A stretch of DNA of 64,000 nucleotides, from the NCBI RefSeq assembly GCF_001561995.1, contig NZ_LLWC01000009.1, positions 1-64,000 on the forward strand, read 5' to 3'. Shown here piece after piece: positions 1-9,141 of the stretch. The first letter of the stretch is position 1; each line of letters opens with the position of its first letter. A program made the translations under genes and the position numbers. This DNA is from Polycladidibacter hongkongensis. GTDB taxonomy: Bacteria; Pseudomonadota; Alphaproteobacteria; Rhizobiales; Stappiaceae. The notes beneath the pieces are model-generated. The model was not told the origin of the DNA. It did no database searches and saw nothing but the letters and a program-made list of their open reading frames with translations.

Positions 1-69
1 GGAAGTGAAACGCCCCTGCGCCAATGGTACTTCGTCTTAAGACGCGGGAGAGTAGGGCGCCGCCGGACA
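1..69 (+). rRNA. rrf: 5S ribosomal RNA, 3' part
   Basis: The first ~69 bases match the 3' half of an alphaproteobacterial 5S rRNA: the GGAAGTGAAACGCCC loop segment, the CCAATGGTACTTCGTCTTAAG stem region, GGGAGAGTAGG, and the closing CGCCGCCGGAC strand. The 5' half lies outside the window, so the window opens at the end of an rrn operon. No tRNA follows within 200 bases. The exact 3' end is uncertain by a few bases. Confidence 0.93.
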
Positions 70-273
70 TGATAACCTCACACACACACACTTCAAATTC
101 AAACAAACACATAAAAAACCTCCCAAAATACAAACTAGCTTCATTCAGCAACGCACGTACAAACGGCAGCATGCGCGCATCGTTGTCTAAGTGCGCGCTA
201 AACAGCATCCGCACCCGCGCAGATCACCCGCACGCACAAAACTCCACGACCGCGCATAACACCACGACCAAAA
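70..273 (+). other. A/C-rich, G-poor spacer after 5S rRNA
   Basis: No gene is visible here. The plus strand is strongly depleted in G and rich in A and C for its first ~100 bases, with a short CA repeat at 79-91. A perfect 7-bp inverted repeat (GCGCGCA at 173-179, TGCGCGC at 192-198) has no T-run after it. C-rich, G-poor RNA is the known composition of Rho utilisation sites, so this may be the Rho-dependent end of the rrn transcript. That is inference from composition only. Confidence 0.4.
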
Positions 274-1146
274 TCAAATATTTAACGAGAAAAACTCCAT
301 AAGCGGGGCGTAACCCAATGAACCCTTTCGGCAGACCAAATATTCATGGGCAACCTCTTCACAGCCATCAATCCGAATAGCGCAGAGGCGTTCATCGCAT
401 CCAGCCTCCCGGTCCAGGATAATGGTGAAGCCGAAACCTAGCGCGACAGCTTCCCGCACAGACTCACGTCCGAATATCTCCAGTACAACATTTGGCTTAA
501 AACCTGCTTTTTGGCAGTGTTCAAATGCCAATTGGCGGGTGTAGGAGCCTTTTTCTCGCATGATCATTGGCAACCCAGCTAAGCTGTTAATGCTAAGCGA
601 CGCTTGGCTGGCAATCGGCGCGGTTTTGGGAACAAGGAGCTGAAGGGATTGGATCGCAAACTGTTGGCAGTGGTACTTATTGATAGGCTCACTCAAACCT
701 ATGCTAATGAGATCCAGATGGAAGTCATCAAGCATAGTGAAAAGCCTTGAAGAGTTCGCCTGTTGGAATTCAAGTGGTACGAGTGGTTCAGCGGCGCGAA
801 AGCGCTTTGCAGCACTCAGTACGAGCTGAGGGGCTGTATATCCAATCTTTAACGGCGCAACCGAATTTCCGGTTGCATAGCGGATAGTGTCCAGCATTCT
901 ATTGGTTTCGTTGAGGGTATCACGGGCCACAGCTACGACATGTTCACCGGCGGTTGTGAGCAATAACCTGCGCCCAACACGGCGAAAAATGGGAACTTCA
1001 AATTCTTTTTCAAAGGTTCTTATCAAATTTGTGACAGCTGGTTGGCTAATTCCAAGTGTTCTCGCCGCACTTGTTATTCCGTTGCCATCAACTACCGCAA
1101 CGAAGGCTTGTAGTTGGCGTAATGTCGGCCGATTTGCGCCATTCAT
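274..1146 (-). CDS. LysR-family transcriptional regulator
   Basis: A 290-residue LysR-type regulator. The N-terminal winged helix-turn-helix (about residues 4-65) contains LRQLQAFVAV and the recognition-helix stretch TLGISQPAVTNLIRTFE. The rest is a periplasmic-binding-like effector domain. I chose the ATG at 1146 because GAGAGGG lies 9 bases upstream; an in-frame TTG at 1164 is possible. It is divergent from an Opp-type ABC importer, hydrolase and phnW/phnX relic, and an LTTR-box-like dyad lies between. LysR-type regulators control 2-aminoethylphosphonate genes in several proteobacteria, so a phosphonate-related inducer is plausible. The effector itself is not readable from the sequence. Confidence 0.93.
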   Translation of the reverse strand: MNGANRPTLRQLQAFVAVVDGNGITSAARTLGISQPAVTNLIRTFEKEFEVPIFRRVGRRLLLTTAGEHVVAVARDTLNETNRMLDTIRYATGNSVAPLKIGYTAPQLVLSAAKRFRAAEPLVPLEFQQANSSRLFTMLDDFHLDLISIGLSEPINKYHCQQFAIQSLQLLVPKTAPIASQASLSINSLAGLPMIMREKGSYTRQLAFEHCQKAGFKPNVVLEIFGRESVREAVALGFGFTIILDREAGCDERLCAIRIDGCEEVAHEYLVCRKGSLGYAPLMEFFSLNI

Positions 1147-1175
1147 AAAAATTCGCCCTCTCAACTTAAGGTCAG

Positions 1176-1200
1176 ATTATGAAAATAAATGCTACATAAT
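1176..1200. promoter_or_regulatory. LTTR-box-like dyad
   Basis: ATTATG at 1176-1181 and CATAAT at 1195-1200 form a perfect 6-bp inverted repeat separated by 13 bases. It lies in the divergent intergenic region, about 30 bases from the regulator start and 74 bases from the binding-protein start. Its spacing fits the T-N11-A type of site bound by LysR-type regulators. Binding is inferred from position and symmetry. Confidence 0.5.
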
Positions 1201-1273
1201 ACATGTCACAGGGATTTTGTAATAATTTACTAAAGAAGCGGTTGCAAGCTATTTCGTTAGGAGCATTCCCGCT

Positions 1274-3310
1274 ATGAAGTTATTCGCATCTGCAAGTATT
1301 TTACTCGCCTCAACTGCTGTTGCAGTTGCTTCCCCTTGTTCTGAATTTACCGTAGAAACAGCCGGAAAAATGGCTGGTAAGTATCCTCAGCAATATGAAT
1401 TGCTTGAGTTTCAAGAGGCAACAAATTGTAAAGTCACTTTTAGTCAAAACCCTGAGATTGAAAAGCTTAATGCCCTGATTATCGGCAATAAGGCGCTTGG
1501 AAGCGTTACAGAGCGCTTGCCATCTGAGCCTCTGGTTGTTGCGCCATACGAAGCGGTTGGGGTTTATGGCGGCGTGCTAGATGGCATGTCTAATGCAACA
1601 GAAGCGGGAACATCGGACCTTTTGTCAGTCCGGCACGTTAATCTGGTTCGTTTTGCAGATGATCTTGAGACCATCGTACCAAACATTGCAAAAGACTATA
1701 AGTGGAATGACGATTATACCAAGCTGACGTTCACTCTCCGTAAGGGCCATAAATGGTCTGACGGCGCGCCATTTACCTCTGCCGATATTGTCTTCTGGTA
1801 CGACAATATGACCCGTGATCCTAAAGTGGTGGAGAAGCCGAAGGACATGTGGTCCGCTGGTGGTGAGCCAATTGTTGTCACAGCTGTTGATGCTCAAACC
1901 GTTGAGTTTTCTATGAAGGCACCAAAGCCGGGCTTGCTTTCAGCTTTGGCAACAAACTACGCGCAACCTTTTCAGCCGAAGCACTTCCTCGGCCAGTATC
2001 ACCCGCAAATTAATCCCAAAGCAGATGAGCTGGCGAAGGCGGCCGGTTTTGAGAGCGGCTATGATGTCATCGGCTTTTACTATGGCGGCTCGGACTGGAA
2101 AGATGTGCCATCCCCGCTGCTGAAGGATGCATCCAAGATCGCAAAATTGCCAGCGGCTGTTGTTCCAACGCTAGAAAGTCACGTGGTTGTTGAAGACACA
2201 ACTGAAGGGCGTCGCGTTGTTGCAAACCCTTACTTCCATATGGTCGACACTGCGGGTAACCAGCTGCCATATATCAATGAGATTCGCGAAACCTATGTTC
2301 CGGAAAACGAAGTGCGCGTGCTCAAAATGGTCAATGGTGAGATTGACTACAAATCCCAGTCCGTTTCCCTTCCCGACGCACCAACCCTTTTGGACGGTCA
2401 GGAAAAAGGCAATTACGCGGTAGATCTGCGCCCAACCATTGGTCTAGCATCTTTCGCCTTCAATGTTACTGCAAACGACGAAGAAAAGCGTAGCATTTTT
2501 GCCAATAAAGATTTCCGCTTGGCGATGTCCCACGCCATTAATCGTGGCGAGATCAATTCCGCTGCTTACTTCGACTTAGGTCAGCCAAGCGCCTACACCG
2601 CTTTTGATCCCGCGCCTTCATTTATCACAGATGAGCAGAAAAATTACGCAATTGCGTTTGATGCAGAAAAAGCATCGCGGCTGCTCGATAAGGTCGGCTT
2701 GAAGGATATTGACGGCGATGGCTGGCGTGATTTGCCCTCTGGTAAAAAGCTCACGTTGAATTTGCAGTTCTCCACTCAGGGCTTGCCAACAACAGTGGCC
2801 GAGCTTGTGGCCCAAGACTGGTCAAACGCGGGTATTCAGACAGTCATCAAAGAAGTTACATCTGATGAGTACCGAGCGGCTCAATCGGCTAATGAGCTTG
2901 ATGTGCTTGCTTGGAACAAGGGCCAGCCACTGCCGGTCATTCAGGGTTCAGCAAAAGACTTCGTTCCGCCATATGATGATTTCTTCGGGCTGCGCGTCGG
3001 GATGCCTTGGGTCCAGTATGTAGATACTAATGGCGCGGAAGGCATGGAGCCACCAGTTTGGACCAAAGAACTGGCTGCAAAAATTCAAAAGTGGCAGTCC
3101 CTCGTTCCTGGTACAGACGCTTCAAACAAGTTGGGCCACGAGTTGGTGGCAGATGTTCAGGAGCAATTCCTGATGATTGGCACCGTGAAAGCGCCGGCGC
3201 CAATCTATCATTCCAACAAACTCAAAAACTTCTCTACGCCAAAAACATCATCCTACGATTTTTATCGTGTCTACCCTTACCGCCCTCAACAGTGGTTCCT
3301 AACCAACTAG
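1274..3310 (+). CDS. Opp/Dpp-type ABC transporter substrate-binding protein
   Basis: A 678-residue periplasmic solute-binding protein of family 5 (peptide/opine/nickel-type). A signal peptide is visible (MKLF, then a hydrophobic stretch, likely cut after AVA at residue 19). The family core begins near residue 100 with FADDLETIVPNIAKDY and TFTLRKGHKWSDGAPFTSAD. It is longer than most DppA/OppA proteins (~530-600), with an N-terminal extension. It heads an operon with two permeases, two ATPases and a phosphonate-hydrolase-like enzyme, which argues that the ligand is a small phosphonate or sulfate ester and not a peptide. That ligand is inference. A terminator-like hairpin follows the gene. Confidence 0.92.
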   Translation: MKLFASASILLASTAVAVASPCSEFTVETAGKMAGKYPQQYELLEFQEATNCKVTFSQNPEIEKLNALIIGNKALGSVTERLPSEPLVVAPYEAVGVYGGVLDGMSNATEAGTSDLLSVRHVNLVRFADDLETIVPNIAKDYKWNDDYTKLTFTLRKGHKWSDGAPFTSADIVFWYDNMTRDPKVVEKPKDMWSAGGEPIVVTAVDAQTVEFSMKAPKPGLLSALATNYAQPFQPKHFLGQYHPQINPKADELAKAAGFESGYDVIGFYYGGSDWKDVPSPLLKDASKIAKLPAAVVPTLESHVVVEDTTEGRRVVANPYFHMVDTAGNQLPYINEIRETYVPENEVRVLKMVNGEIDYKSQSVSLPDAPTLLDGQEKGNYAVDLRPTIGLASFAFNVTANDEEKRSIFANKDFRLAMSHAINRGEINSAAYFDLGQPSAYTAFDPAPSFITDEQKNYAIAFDAEKASRLLDKVGLKDIDGDGWRDLPSGKKLTLNLQFSTQGLPTTVAELVAQDWSNAGIQTVIKEVTSDEYRAAQSANELDVLAWNKGQPLPVIQGSAKDFVPPYDDFFGLRVGMPWVQYVDTNGAEGMEPPVWTKELAAKIQKWQSLVPGTDASNKLGHELVADVQEQFLMIGTVKAPAPIYHSNKLKNFSTPKTSSYDFYRVYPYRPQQWFLTN

Positions 3311-3330
3311 TTGCAGGAAACGTAAGACCA

Positions 3331-3359
3331 GTGAGGGCGGTTCATCGCCCTCACTTTTT
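3331..3359 (+). terminator. Intra-operon terminator-like hairpin
   Basis: A perfect 9-bp stem (GTGAGGGCG at 3331-3339, CGCCCTCAC at 3346-3354) with a 6-base loop is followed by five T. It lies between the binding-protein gene and the first permease, only 29 bases before the permease start. It probably acts as a partial terminator or mRNA 3'-end protector, so that the binding protein is made in excess. Confidence 0.75.
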
Positions 3360-3387
3360 GCCTTTAAGGCAGTAGAAAGCAGGCGAA

Positions 3388-4392
3388 ATGGCGTCATTCC
3401 TTAAGTTTATAGCGGTGCGTTTTGCGGCGGCATTTGCCACAATGCTGCTTGTATCGTTTATCGTTTTTACCCTGATGGAGCTCGTGCCCGGGAATTGTGC
3501 CGAGCGCTACATTGCCTACAAAACGACACAGGGTCAGTTGATCACTGAAGCCGACATCCGCGCGGAAGAAGTGCGGATGGGGCTTGACCGTCCCTATATC
3601 GAGCGCTGGGTTAAATGGGTAAGCAGCGCCATTTTCAGGTTTGACTTGGGTGAAAGCTGCCTCTGGCGTGTCGATGTTACCCAACTTATAGGTGACAAGC
3701 TTGGAATTTCGCTTGGGCTTAGTTTCGCAGCATTAATGCTGACCTATGTAATTGCGATCCCCGTCGGCATCCTCTCCGCCAGCATGCGCGACGGTGTTTT
3801 AGACAGCTCTCTACGCGTTGCCAGTTACTTGGGCCTTGCGTTGCCAAACTTCCTCCTTGCCCTTGGTATCATGCTCGTCTCCACCGTCTTCTTTGGAGAT
3901 ACCTTGACGGGGCTGTTCTCGGATGAATACCGGGATGTACCATGGAGTATGGCAAAACTGGGCGACATGCTCTCTCACGCATGGTTGCCAATCCTAATAT
4001 TGGGGTGGTCGGCGACTGCGATCCAGCTGCAAACTGTTCGTGCACTGATGTCAGATGAGCAAGGCAAGCTGTATGTGACAGCGGCAAAAGCACGAGGAAT
4101 TACAGGGATGCGCTTGCTCATGTGCTACCCCGCTCGTCATGCGCTTGGACCAGTCATCAATTCAATCGGCTTCGATCTGAATCGCATCTTCAATGACTTG
4201 CCAATAGTCGCGGCAGTTCTTGCATTGACCGATGCTGGCGCACTGCTACTCGAAGCCTTGGCGAAATCAAATGACCAGCAGCTCGCCGGCGCGATTATTC
4301 TAGCCATGACGGCAACCATCGTCGCCTTGAATTTTCTGACTGATATTCTCCTCGCCTTTATCGACCCACGCGTACGCAAGGGGTTTTTCTAA
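3388..4392 (+). CDS. ABC transporter permease, DppB/OppB type
   Basis: A 334-residue inner-membrane permease. The N-terminal membrane segment (FAAAFATMLLVSFIVFTLMELVPG) is the typical start of OppB/DppB proteins. Several further hydrophobic helices follow. The cytoplasmic EAA-type loop is near residues 228-245 (TAAKARGITGMRLLMCYPAR). AGGCGAA lies just before the ATG. The stop codon overlaps the start of the next permease by one base (TAATG), which indicates translational coupling. It pairs with that permease to form the pore of the importer. Confidence 0.92.
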   Translation: MASFLKFIAVRFAAAFATMLLVSFIVFTLMELVPGNCAERYIAYKTTQGQLITEADIRAEEVRMGLDRPYIERWVKWVSSAIFRFDLGESCLWRVDVTQLIGDKLGISLGLSFAALMLTYVIAIPVGILSASMRDGVLDSSLRVASYLGLALPNFLLALGIMLVSTVFFGDTLTGLFSDEYRDVPWSMAKLGDMLSHAWLPILILGWSATAIQLQTVRALMSDEQGKLYVTAAKARGITGMRLLMCYPARHALGPVINSIGFDLNRIFNDLPIVAAVLALTDAGALLLEALAKSNDQQLAGAIILAMTATIVALNFLTDILLAFIDPRVRKGFF

Positions 4393-5516
4393 TGGCACTA
4401 TTCGCCGCAAAACCGATCAAAAAAGAAGACTACTACACCGCTTCTCAGCTACAGCTTGTATGGGCACGCTTTAAAAAGAAGAAAAGTGCGCTAATCGCCG
4501 CCTTTTGTTTGCTCTTTTTTGTTCTTTCAGGCGTTTTTGCGCCGTTTTTGAGCCCCTACGCCCCAACTGCGGCGGGGCGAAATCAGGATTATACAAATGG
4601 TGCGCCGCAAATCCCGCAGTTTTGCGATGCGAAAGGGTGCTCGGCGCGTCCGTTCATTCACAAGGTCGAAAGGCACCGAGGAGTAGAGACCAACTTTAGA
4701 TGGGTGACCAAGCAAACGGATAAGCGCAACTACATTGTGCTGCTGCCAAAATCGAAGCCCTACACCATGCTAGGTATCCCGCTTTCACATCGCCTTTTTG
4801 GTGTCGAAGAGGGGTTCATTCACCTGTTTGGAACAGACGCAACAGGCAAAGACATTTTCTCCCGCACCTTACATGCAATCGGCATTAGCCTAGCTGTGGG
4901 AACGGTGGGGGTGCTGATATCCTTTGTTCTGGCCTTGGTGATCGGCGGCGTTGCGGGATATTTCGGTGGTTGGGTAGACACTGTGCTGCAAGCGCTAATG
5001 GACACAGTCAAAACAACCCCGACTATTCCGCTATTTATGGCACTGGCAGCATTCATCCCCGATGAATGGTCAGCCGAAGCACGCTTTACATTTATCTCGA
5101 TCATCCTTGGGCTGCTGGGTTGGGGCACATTGGCCCGTAGAATCCGCACTCATGTGTTGGCAGAAAGAAACGCAGATTATGTACTGGCGGCAAAGCTCTG
5201 CGCCGCAAAGCCAGCCCACATTATTATGCGCCACCTTCTGCCCAGCTTTACCAGCTATATAATTGTCGATCTTGTGATCTCGTTTCCATACATGGTTTTG
5301 GCGGAAACATCGCTCAGCTTTATAGGTCTTGGTCTAAAAGATCCGGTCAACTCGCTTGGTGTACTCCTGCAAAATGTCACCAAAGTTGACGTCTTGCTCA
5401 ATTACCAATGGTACTTCATTCCAGTCCCGATTTTTGTAGCGATCGTGCTCGCTTTTGTTTTTGTTGGCGATGGACTGCGCGACGCCGCGGACCCTTACTC
5501 GGAGCATCGCAAATGA
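4392..5516 (+). CDS. ABC transporter permease, DppC/OppC type
   Basis: A 374-residue permease. It has the OppC-like N-terminal TM (FCLLFFVLSGVFAPFLSPYAP), a long periplasmic insert (about residues 60-150), and the GTDATGKDIFSRTLHAIG motif typical of this subfamily. The EAA loop is near residues 268-285 (YVLAAKLCAAKPAHIIMRHL). The C-terminus ends in GDGLRDAADP, the usual DppC tail. It overlaps the upstream permease by one base and the downstream ATPase by four (ATGA), so the five transport genes are one tightly coupled unit. Confidence 0.92.
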   Translation: MALFAAKPIKKEDYYTASQLQLVWARFKKKKSALIAAFCLLFFVLSGVFAPFLSPYAPTAAGRNQDYTNGAPQIPQFCDAKGCSARPFIHKVERHRGVETNFRWVTKQTDKRNYIVLLPKSKPYTMLGIPLSHRLFGVEEGFIHLFGTDATGKDIFSRTLHAIGISLAVGTVGVLISFVLALVIGGVAGYFGGWVDTVLQALMDTVKTTPTIPLFMALAAFIPDEWSAEARFTFISIILGLLGWGTLARRIRTHVLAERNADYVLAAKLCAAKPAHIIMRHLLPSFTSYIIVDLVISFPYMVLAETSLSFIGLGLKDPVNSLGVLLQNVTKVDVLLNYQWYFIPVPIFVAIVLAFVFVGDGLRDAADPYSEHRK

Positions 5517-6547
5517 CCCTGCTTCGCGTGCAAGATTTGCAAATAAAGTTCTCCACTCCCGAAGGCGAAATCACCGCGGTGGATCATGTCTCATTTGAAG
5601 TCAATCCCGGCGAGGTCTTGGGATTGGTCGGGGAAAGCGGGTCAGGGAAATCGGTTACGGCCCGCGCCCTAATGCAACTAAACGCGAGCAATACCACCTA
5701 CGGTGAGAACTCTAAGCTCCTGTTGGAAACACCCGGCGAAAGCGTCGACATTCTTGCGCTTAAGAGCGAGCGGCAAAGGCGCAAGGTTCGCGGGGATCTC
5801 GTTTCGATGATCTTCCAAGAGCCAATGGCAAGCTTTGCACCGGCGCTGACAATCGGAAGCCAGATGTGCGAGCAGTTGAAGCTTCATCGCGGACTGCGGC
5901 GCCCCGAGGCAAAGGACCTGTCAATTCAACTGCTTTCCCGGGTAGGCATATCTGATGCCGCTCGTCGGTTTGACCAATATGCCTTTGAGTTGTCGGGGGG
6001 GATGCGCCAACGAGCTATGATAGCCATGGCTCTTTCGACAAAACCCAGTTTGCTTATCGCAGACGAGCCAACAACGGCGCTGGATGTTACCATTCAGGCG
6101 CAAGTTATTGATTTGATGAAGGAGATAGCACGCGACTTTGGCATGGGTATCATCTTCATTACGCACGATCTGGGAGTCATTGCCCAAACTGCAGACAGAG
6201 TCGCGGTCATGTATCTTGGCAAGATTGTCGAAAGCGGCCCTGTACGCGAGGTGCTTCACAATCCAGCACATCCATACACGCGTGGCCTCATAAATGCCCT
6301 TCCGAAGCTGGAAGACCTTGAGGCTCAGTTGACACCCGTGCCGGGAGATATACCCAGCCCGCTGGAGCGTCCAGCAGGTTGTGTGTTCCATACCCGCTGC
6401 CCTCAGTTTTCAAAAGGAACCTGTGAACACGCAATTCCTCCGCAACATCTGGTCGGGAATGAGCATTTTTCCGCCTGCCATCTTCATGAAGAGGCCCTTG
6501 CCAGTACACTGGCCTCCGCCGAGCATAATCAAGGGGTACCGGCATGA
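5513..6547 (+). CDS. ABC transporter ATP-binding protein, DppD/OppD type
   Basis: A 344-residue ATPase. Walker A is GESGSGKS (about residues 43-50), the signature is [16 protein letters not shown], and Walker B is [12 protein letters not shown], followed by the H-loop THDLG. The C-terminal oligopeptide/dipeptide extension carries [15 protein letters not shown], a four-cysteine region that in DppD/OppD relatives binds an iron-sulfur cluster or metal. The ATG at 5513 overlaps the previous stop by four bases and was chosen over longer in-frame extensions. It forms a heterodimer with the next ATPase. Confidence 0.93.
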   Translation: MTLLRVQDLQIKFSTPEGEITAVDHVSFEVNPGEVLGLVGESGSGKSVTARALMQLNASNTTYGENSKLLLETPGESVDILALKSERQRRKVRGDLVSMIFQEPMASFAPALTIGSQMCEQLKLHRGLRRPEAKDLSIQLLSRVGISDAARRFDQYAFELSGGMRQRAMIAMALSTKPSLLIADEPTTALDVTIQAQVIDLMKEIARDFGMGIIFITHDLGVIAQTADRVAVMYLGKIVESGPVREVLHNPAHPYTRGLINALPKLEDLEAQLTPVPGDIPSPLERPAGCVFHTRCPQFSKGTCEHAIPPQHLVGNEHFSACHLHEEALASTLASAEHNQGVPA

Positions 6548-7566
6548 TTAAGTCTTCCCCCATGGTCACTAAGACCAGCGCGGTCTCGATCAAGAACCTT
6601 ACAGTTCGATTTCCCATCAGCAAATCGATGCTGGGCAAAGCTGAGTACCTAACGGCGGTTAGAGATGTTTCTCTGGAAATCCCACGTGGCAGCTTCTTCG
6701 GCTTGGTAGGAGAATCCGGTTCTGGGAAAACCACACTTGGTCGTGCTACGCTAAAAGCAGCGCCGATTTCGCAAGGCGCGATTACTTTTCGGGATAGAGA
6801 AGACCGAGCCTTCGCGCTGGCCGAGCTGGGCAGCAAGGAAGAGCGATCCTTTCGTCACCGGGCACAACTCATTTTTCAAGACCCCTACGCCGCTTTGAGC
6901 CCGCGCATGACAGTACGCGACATAATTGCCGAACCATTAGAGGTGATGAAGCTTACAAAATCGCGGGCAGAAACAGATGAATTGGTCAGAGAGATTGCAG
7001 CCAAATGTCGACTAAACGTCGAGCATTTGCGCCGCTTTCCCCACGCGTTTTCGGGCGGGCAACGCCAGCGGATTTCCATTGCACGGGCTCTGGTTACCAA
7101 CCCGTCCTACATTGTGGCCGATGAAAGTGTCGCCGCGCTTGATGTCTCGATTCAAGCCGACATCCTTAATCTTTTAAAATCGTTGCAGTGTGATTTGGGG
7201 CTGACTTTTCTGTTCATCAGCCACGACCTTTCCGTTGTTGCTCACACCTGCGATCATGTGGCTGTCATGTATCTTGGGTCCTTGGTTGAGGTTGCCCGTC
7301 CACGCGAACTCTTTGCCTCGCCGCAACACCCCTACACGCAGGCTTTACTATCGGCGATCCCTTCTCTCGATCCAGATCACAAGACCAAACCAATGGCTTT
7401 GCGGGGCGAAATCCCCAGCCCGGTTAACCTGCCATCTGGCTGTAAGTTCCACACGCGCTGTCCGTCGGCGACCGAGCGGTGCCGCTTCGAAGAGCCAGTG
7501 CTGCAAGGTTCAGGTGGACACAAAGTGGCCTGCCATCACGTTGACGCCGCACTTCAAGCAGTTTAG
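6544..7566 (+). CDS. ABC transporter ATP-binding protein, DppF/OppF type
   Basis: A 340-residue ATPase that starts in an ATGA overlap with the previous gene. Walker A is GESGSGKTT, the signature is AFSGGQRQRISIARAL, and Walker B is YIVADESVAALD (Ser where Pro is usual). The H-loop is SHDLS. The C-terminal domain has GCKFHTRCPSATERC, as in its partner. An ATG six codons in (6562) is an alternative start. It is the second nucleotide-binding subunit of the Opp-type importer. Confidence 0.93.
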   Translation: MIKSSPMVTKTSAVSIKNLTVRFPISKSMLGKAEYLTAVRDVSLEIPRGSFFGLVGESGSGKTTLGRATLKAAPISQGAITFRDREDRAFALAELGSKEERSFRHRAQLIFQDPYAALSPRMTVRDIIAEPLEVMKLTKSRAETDELVREIAAKCRLNVEHLRRFPHAFSGGQRQRISIARALVTNPSYIVADESVAALDVSIQADILNLLKSLQCDLGLTFLFISHDLSVVAHTCDHVAVMYLGSLVEVARPRELFASPQHPYTQALLSAIPSLDPDHKTKPMALRGEIPSPVNLPSGCKFHTRCPSATERCRFEEPVLQGSGGHKVACHHVDAALQAV

Positions 7567-7583
7567 TTTCCCGCAGTTGTAGA

Positions 7584-9104
7584 ATGAAAATGAAACAAGA
7601 TTTACCGAATATTCTTTTTATCACCGCTGATCAATGGCGTGGCGATACTGTCGCGTACGCTGGTAACAAGATTGTCAAAACACAGAATATCGACAGCTTG
7701 GCAGCTGAAGGAGTGGCATTCTTGCAGCACTACGCTGCGGCCGCGCCCTGCTCACCAGCGCGGGCCGCTATGTATACTGGTCTCTACCAAATGAACAATC
7801 GCGTCACCACCAATGGTACGCCGCTGGCGGGCAGCTTTGATAACATGGCCCGTGCCGCGCGTCGGGCAGGCTACACTCCGACCCTCTTTGGCTACACAGA
7901 TATCGCGGCTGATCCGCGTGAGCACGCTCCGAATGATCCTGCTGCAAGAACATATGAGGGGGTGCTGCCCGGCTTTGATGTCGGCCAAAGCCTTTTTGAA
8001 AATGCGGCGCCTTGGAAAAACTGGCTACGCAAGCGCGGGCATACGCTAGCAACACTCAAAGACCCTTACTTACTGCCGCCACCAGATGGAGAAGTTGTTC
8101 CAACAAGCGCAGCAGCCTTTGGTGAAGAGGAAACCCAAACAGCGTATCTGGCGGGACGTTTTTTGGATTGGTTTGACGAGCAATGCACAGAGCGACCTTG
8201 GTTTGCGCACCTTTCACTTATTCACCCGCATCCACCCTTCGTTGCGCCTGCCCCATTTAACGATATGTACGCGCCTGATGCCGTACCCCCTTTGAAGGGC
8301 GGAGATGCTGCCGACGAGGTTTTTGATCGGCACCCGCTGGTCAAGCTTCTGCGAGAACAGTCTGATGCGAGCAGCTTTGTGCCCGGCATAGAAGGGAGCG
8401 TCGCGGAGTTTTCAGCCCACGACTTCCAACGGATCAAGGGCGTGTACTACGGCCTTATCTCGGAAGTTGATGCGCAGCTAGGGCACATTTTTGATCACTT
8501 GAAAGCGAGCGGAGCTTGGGAGAACACATTTATTGTGTTCACCTCGGATCATGGGGAGATGATGGGAGACCACGCAATGCTTGGCAAAGGCGGATTTTAT
8601 CCGCAAAGCCAACACGTCCCACTTATCATGAAGCTACCTTATTGCGGGCCACAGCCAGCAACACACGCCAAAACCAGCGCGGTAGATCTGTTCCCAACGC
8701 TACTCGACCTTATGCAGTTAACCCCGGAAAATGACGTGAACGGGCAATCGCTTCTGCCATTCCTCAAGGGTGAAAAGCCGGAAAACTGGCGCGACTCGGT
8801 TATTTGGGAGTTCGATTTCCGCCACCTTCAGCAAAATCTGCAGTTAGAAAAGTGCGTCCTTCCAGAAGATCACCAGTTGATGGTGCGGATGTGCGACAAT
8901 CACCTCTTTGCGTATTCACCATCCCTTCCGCCGGTTCTCTTCGATCTACAGGCCGATCCGGATTGCTGCCGCAATCTTTGGGAGACTGAGGATGGAAAGC
9001 GGATGGCATCGCCTCTTCTTCAAAGTATGCTGCAAGAGCGCATGCGCGCGGCAAATGACACGCTGGTTTCCCAAAACGTTCTGTTCAACAACGCAAACGG
9101 CTAA
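7584..9104 (+). CDS. Formylglycine-dependent hydrolase, phosphonate monoester hydrolase/arylsulfatase-like
   Basis: A 506-residue alkaline-phosphatase-superfamily enzyme. The N-terminal metal site is ITADQWRGD. The CSPAR motif at residues 53-57 (PCSPARAAMYTG) is the CxPxR site whose Cys is converted to formylglycine. HPHPPFVAP and FTSDHGEMMGDHAMLGKG supply further metal and phosphate ligands. From memory, the layout and wording (GLISEVDAQLG, EFDFRH near the C-terminus) follow rhizobial and Burkholderia phosphonate monoester hydrolases more closely than choline sulfatases. There is no signal peptide, so it works in the cytoplasm on imported substrate. The phnW/phnX relic directly downstream supports a phosphonate ester as substrate. 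Sulfate esters remain possible. Confidence 0.82.
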   Translation: MKMKQDLPNILFITADQWRGDTVAYAGNKIVKTQNIDSLAAEGVAFLQHYAAAAPCSPARAAMYTGLYQMNNRVTTNGTPLAGSFDNMARAARRAGYTPTLFGYTDIAADPREHAPNDPAARTYEGVLPGFDVGQSLFENAAPWKNWLRKRGHTLATLKDPYLLPPPDGEVVPTSAAAFGEEETQTAYLAGRFLDWFDEQCTERPWFAHLSLIHPHPPFVAPAPFNDMYAPDAVPPLKGGDAADEVFDRHPLVKLLREQSDASSFVPGIEGSVAEFSAHDFQRIKGVYYGLISEVDAQLGHIFDHLKASGAWENTFIVFTSDHGEMMGDHAMLGKGGFYPQSQHVPLIMKLPYCGPQPATHAKTSAVDLFPTLLDLMQLTPENDVNGQSLLPFLKGEKPENWRDSVIWEFDFRHLQQNLQLEKCVLPEDHQLMVRMCDNHLFAYSPSLPPVLFDLQADPDCCRNLWETEDGKRMASPLLQSMLQERMRAANDTLVSQNVLFNNANG

Positions 9105-9141
9105 AACCCAGTGCAAATTGCACAAACAAGGAGCATGTAAA

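Noticed and set aside
70-273. tRNA gene after the 5S rRNA
   Set aside because: Initiator tRNA often follows 5S in alphaproteobacteria, but no acceptor stem, GTTCGAATC-like arm or anticodon loop is visible.
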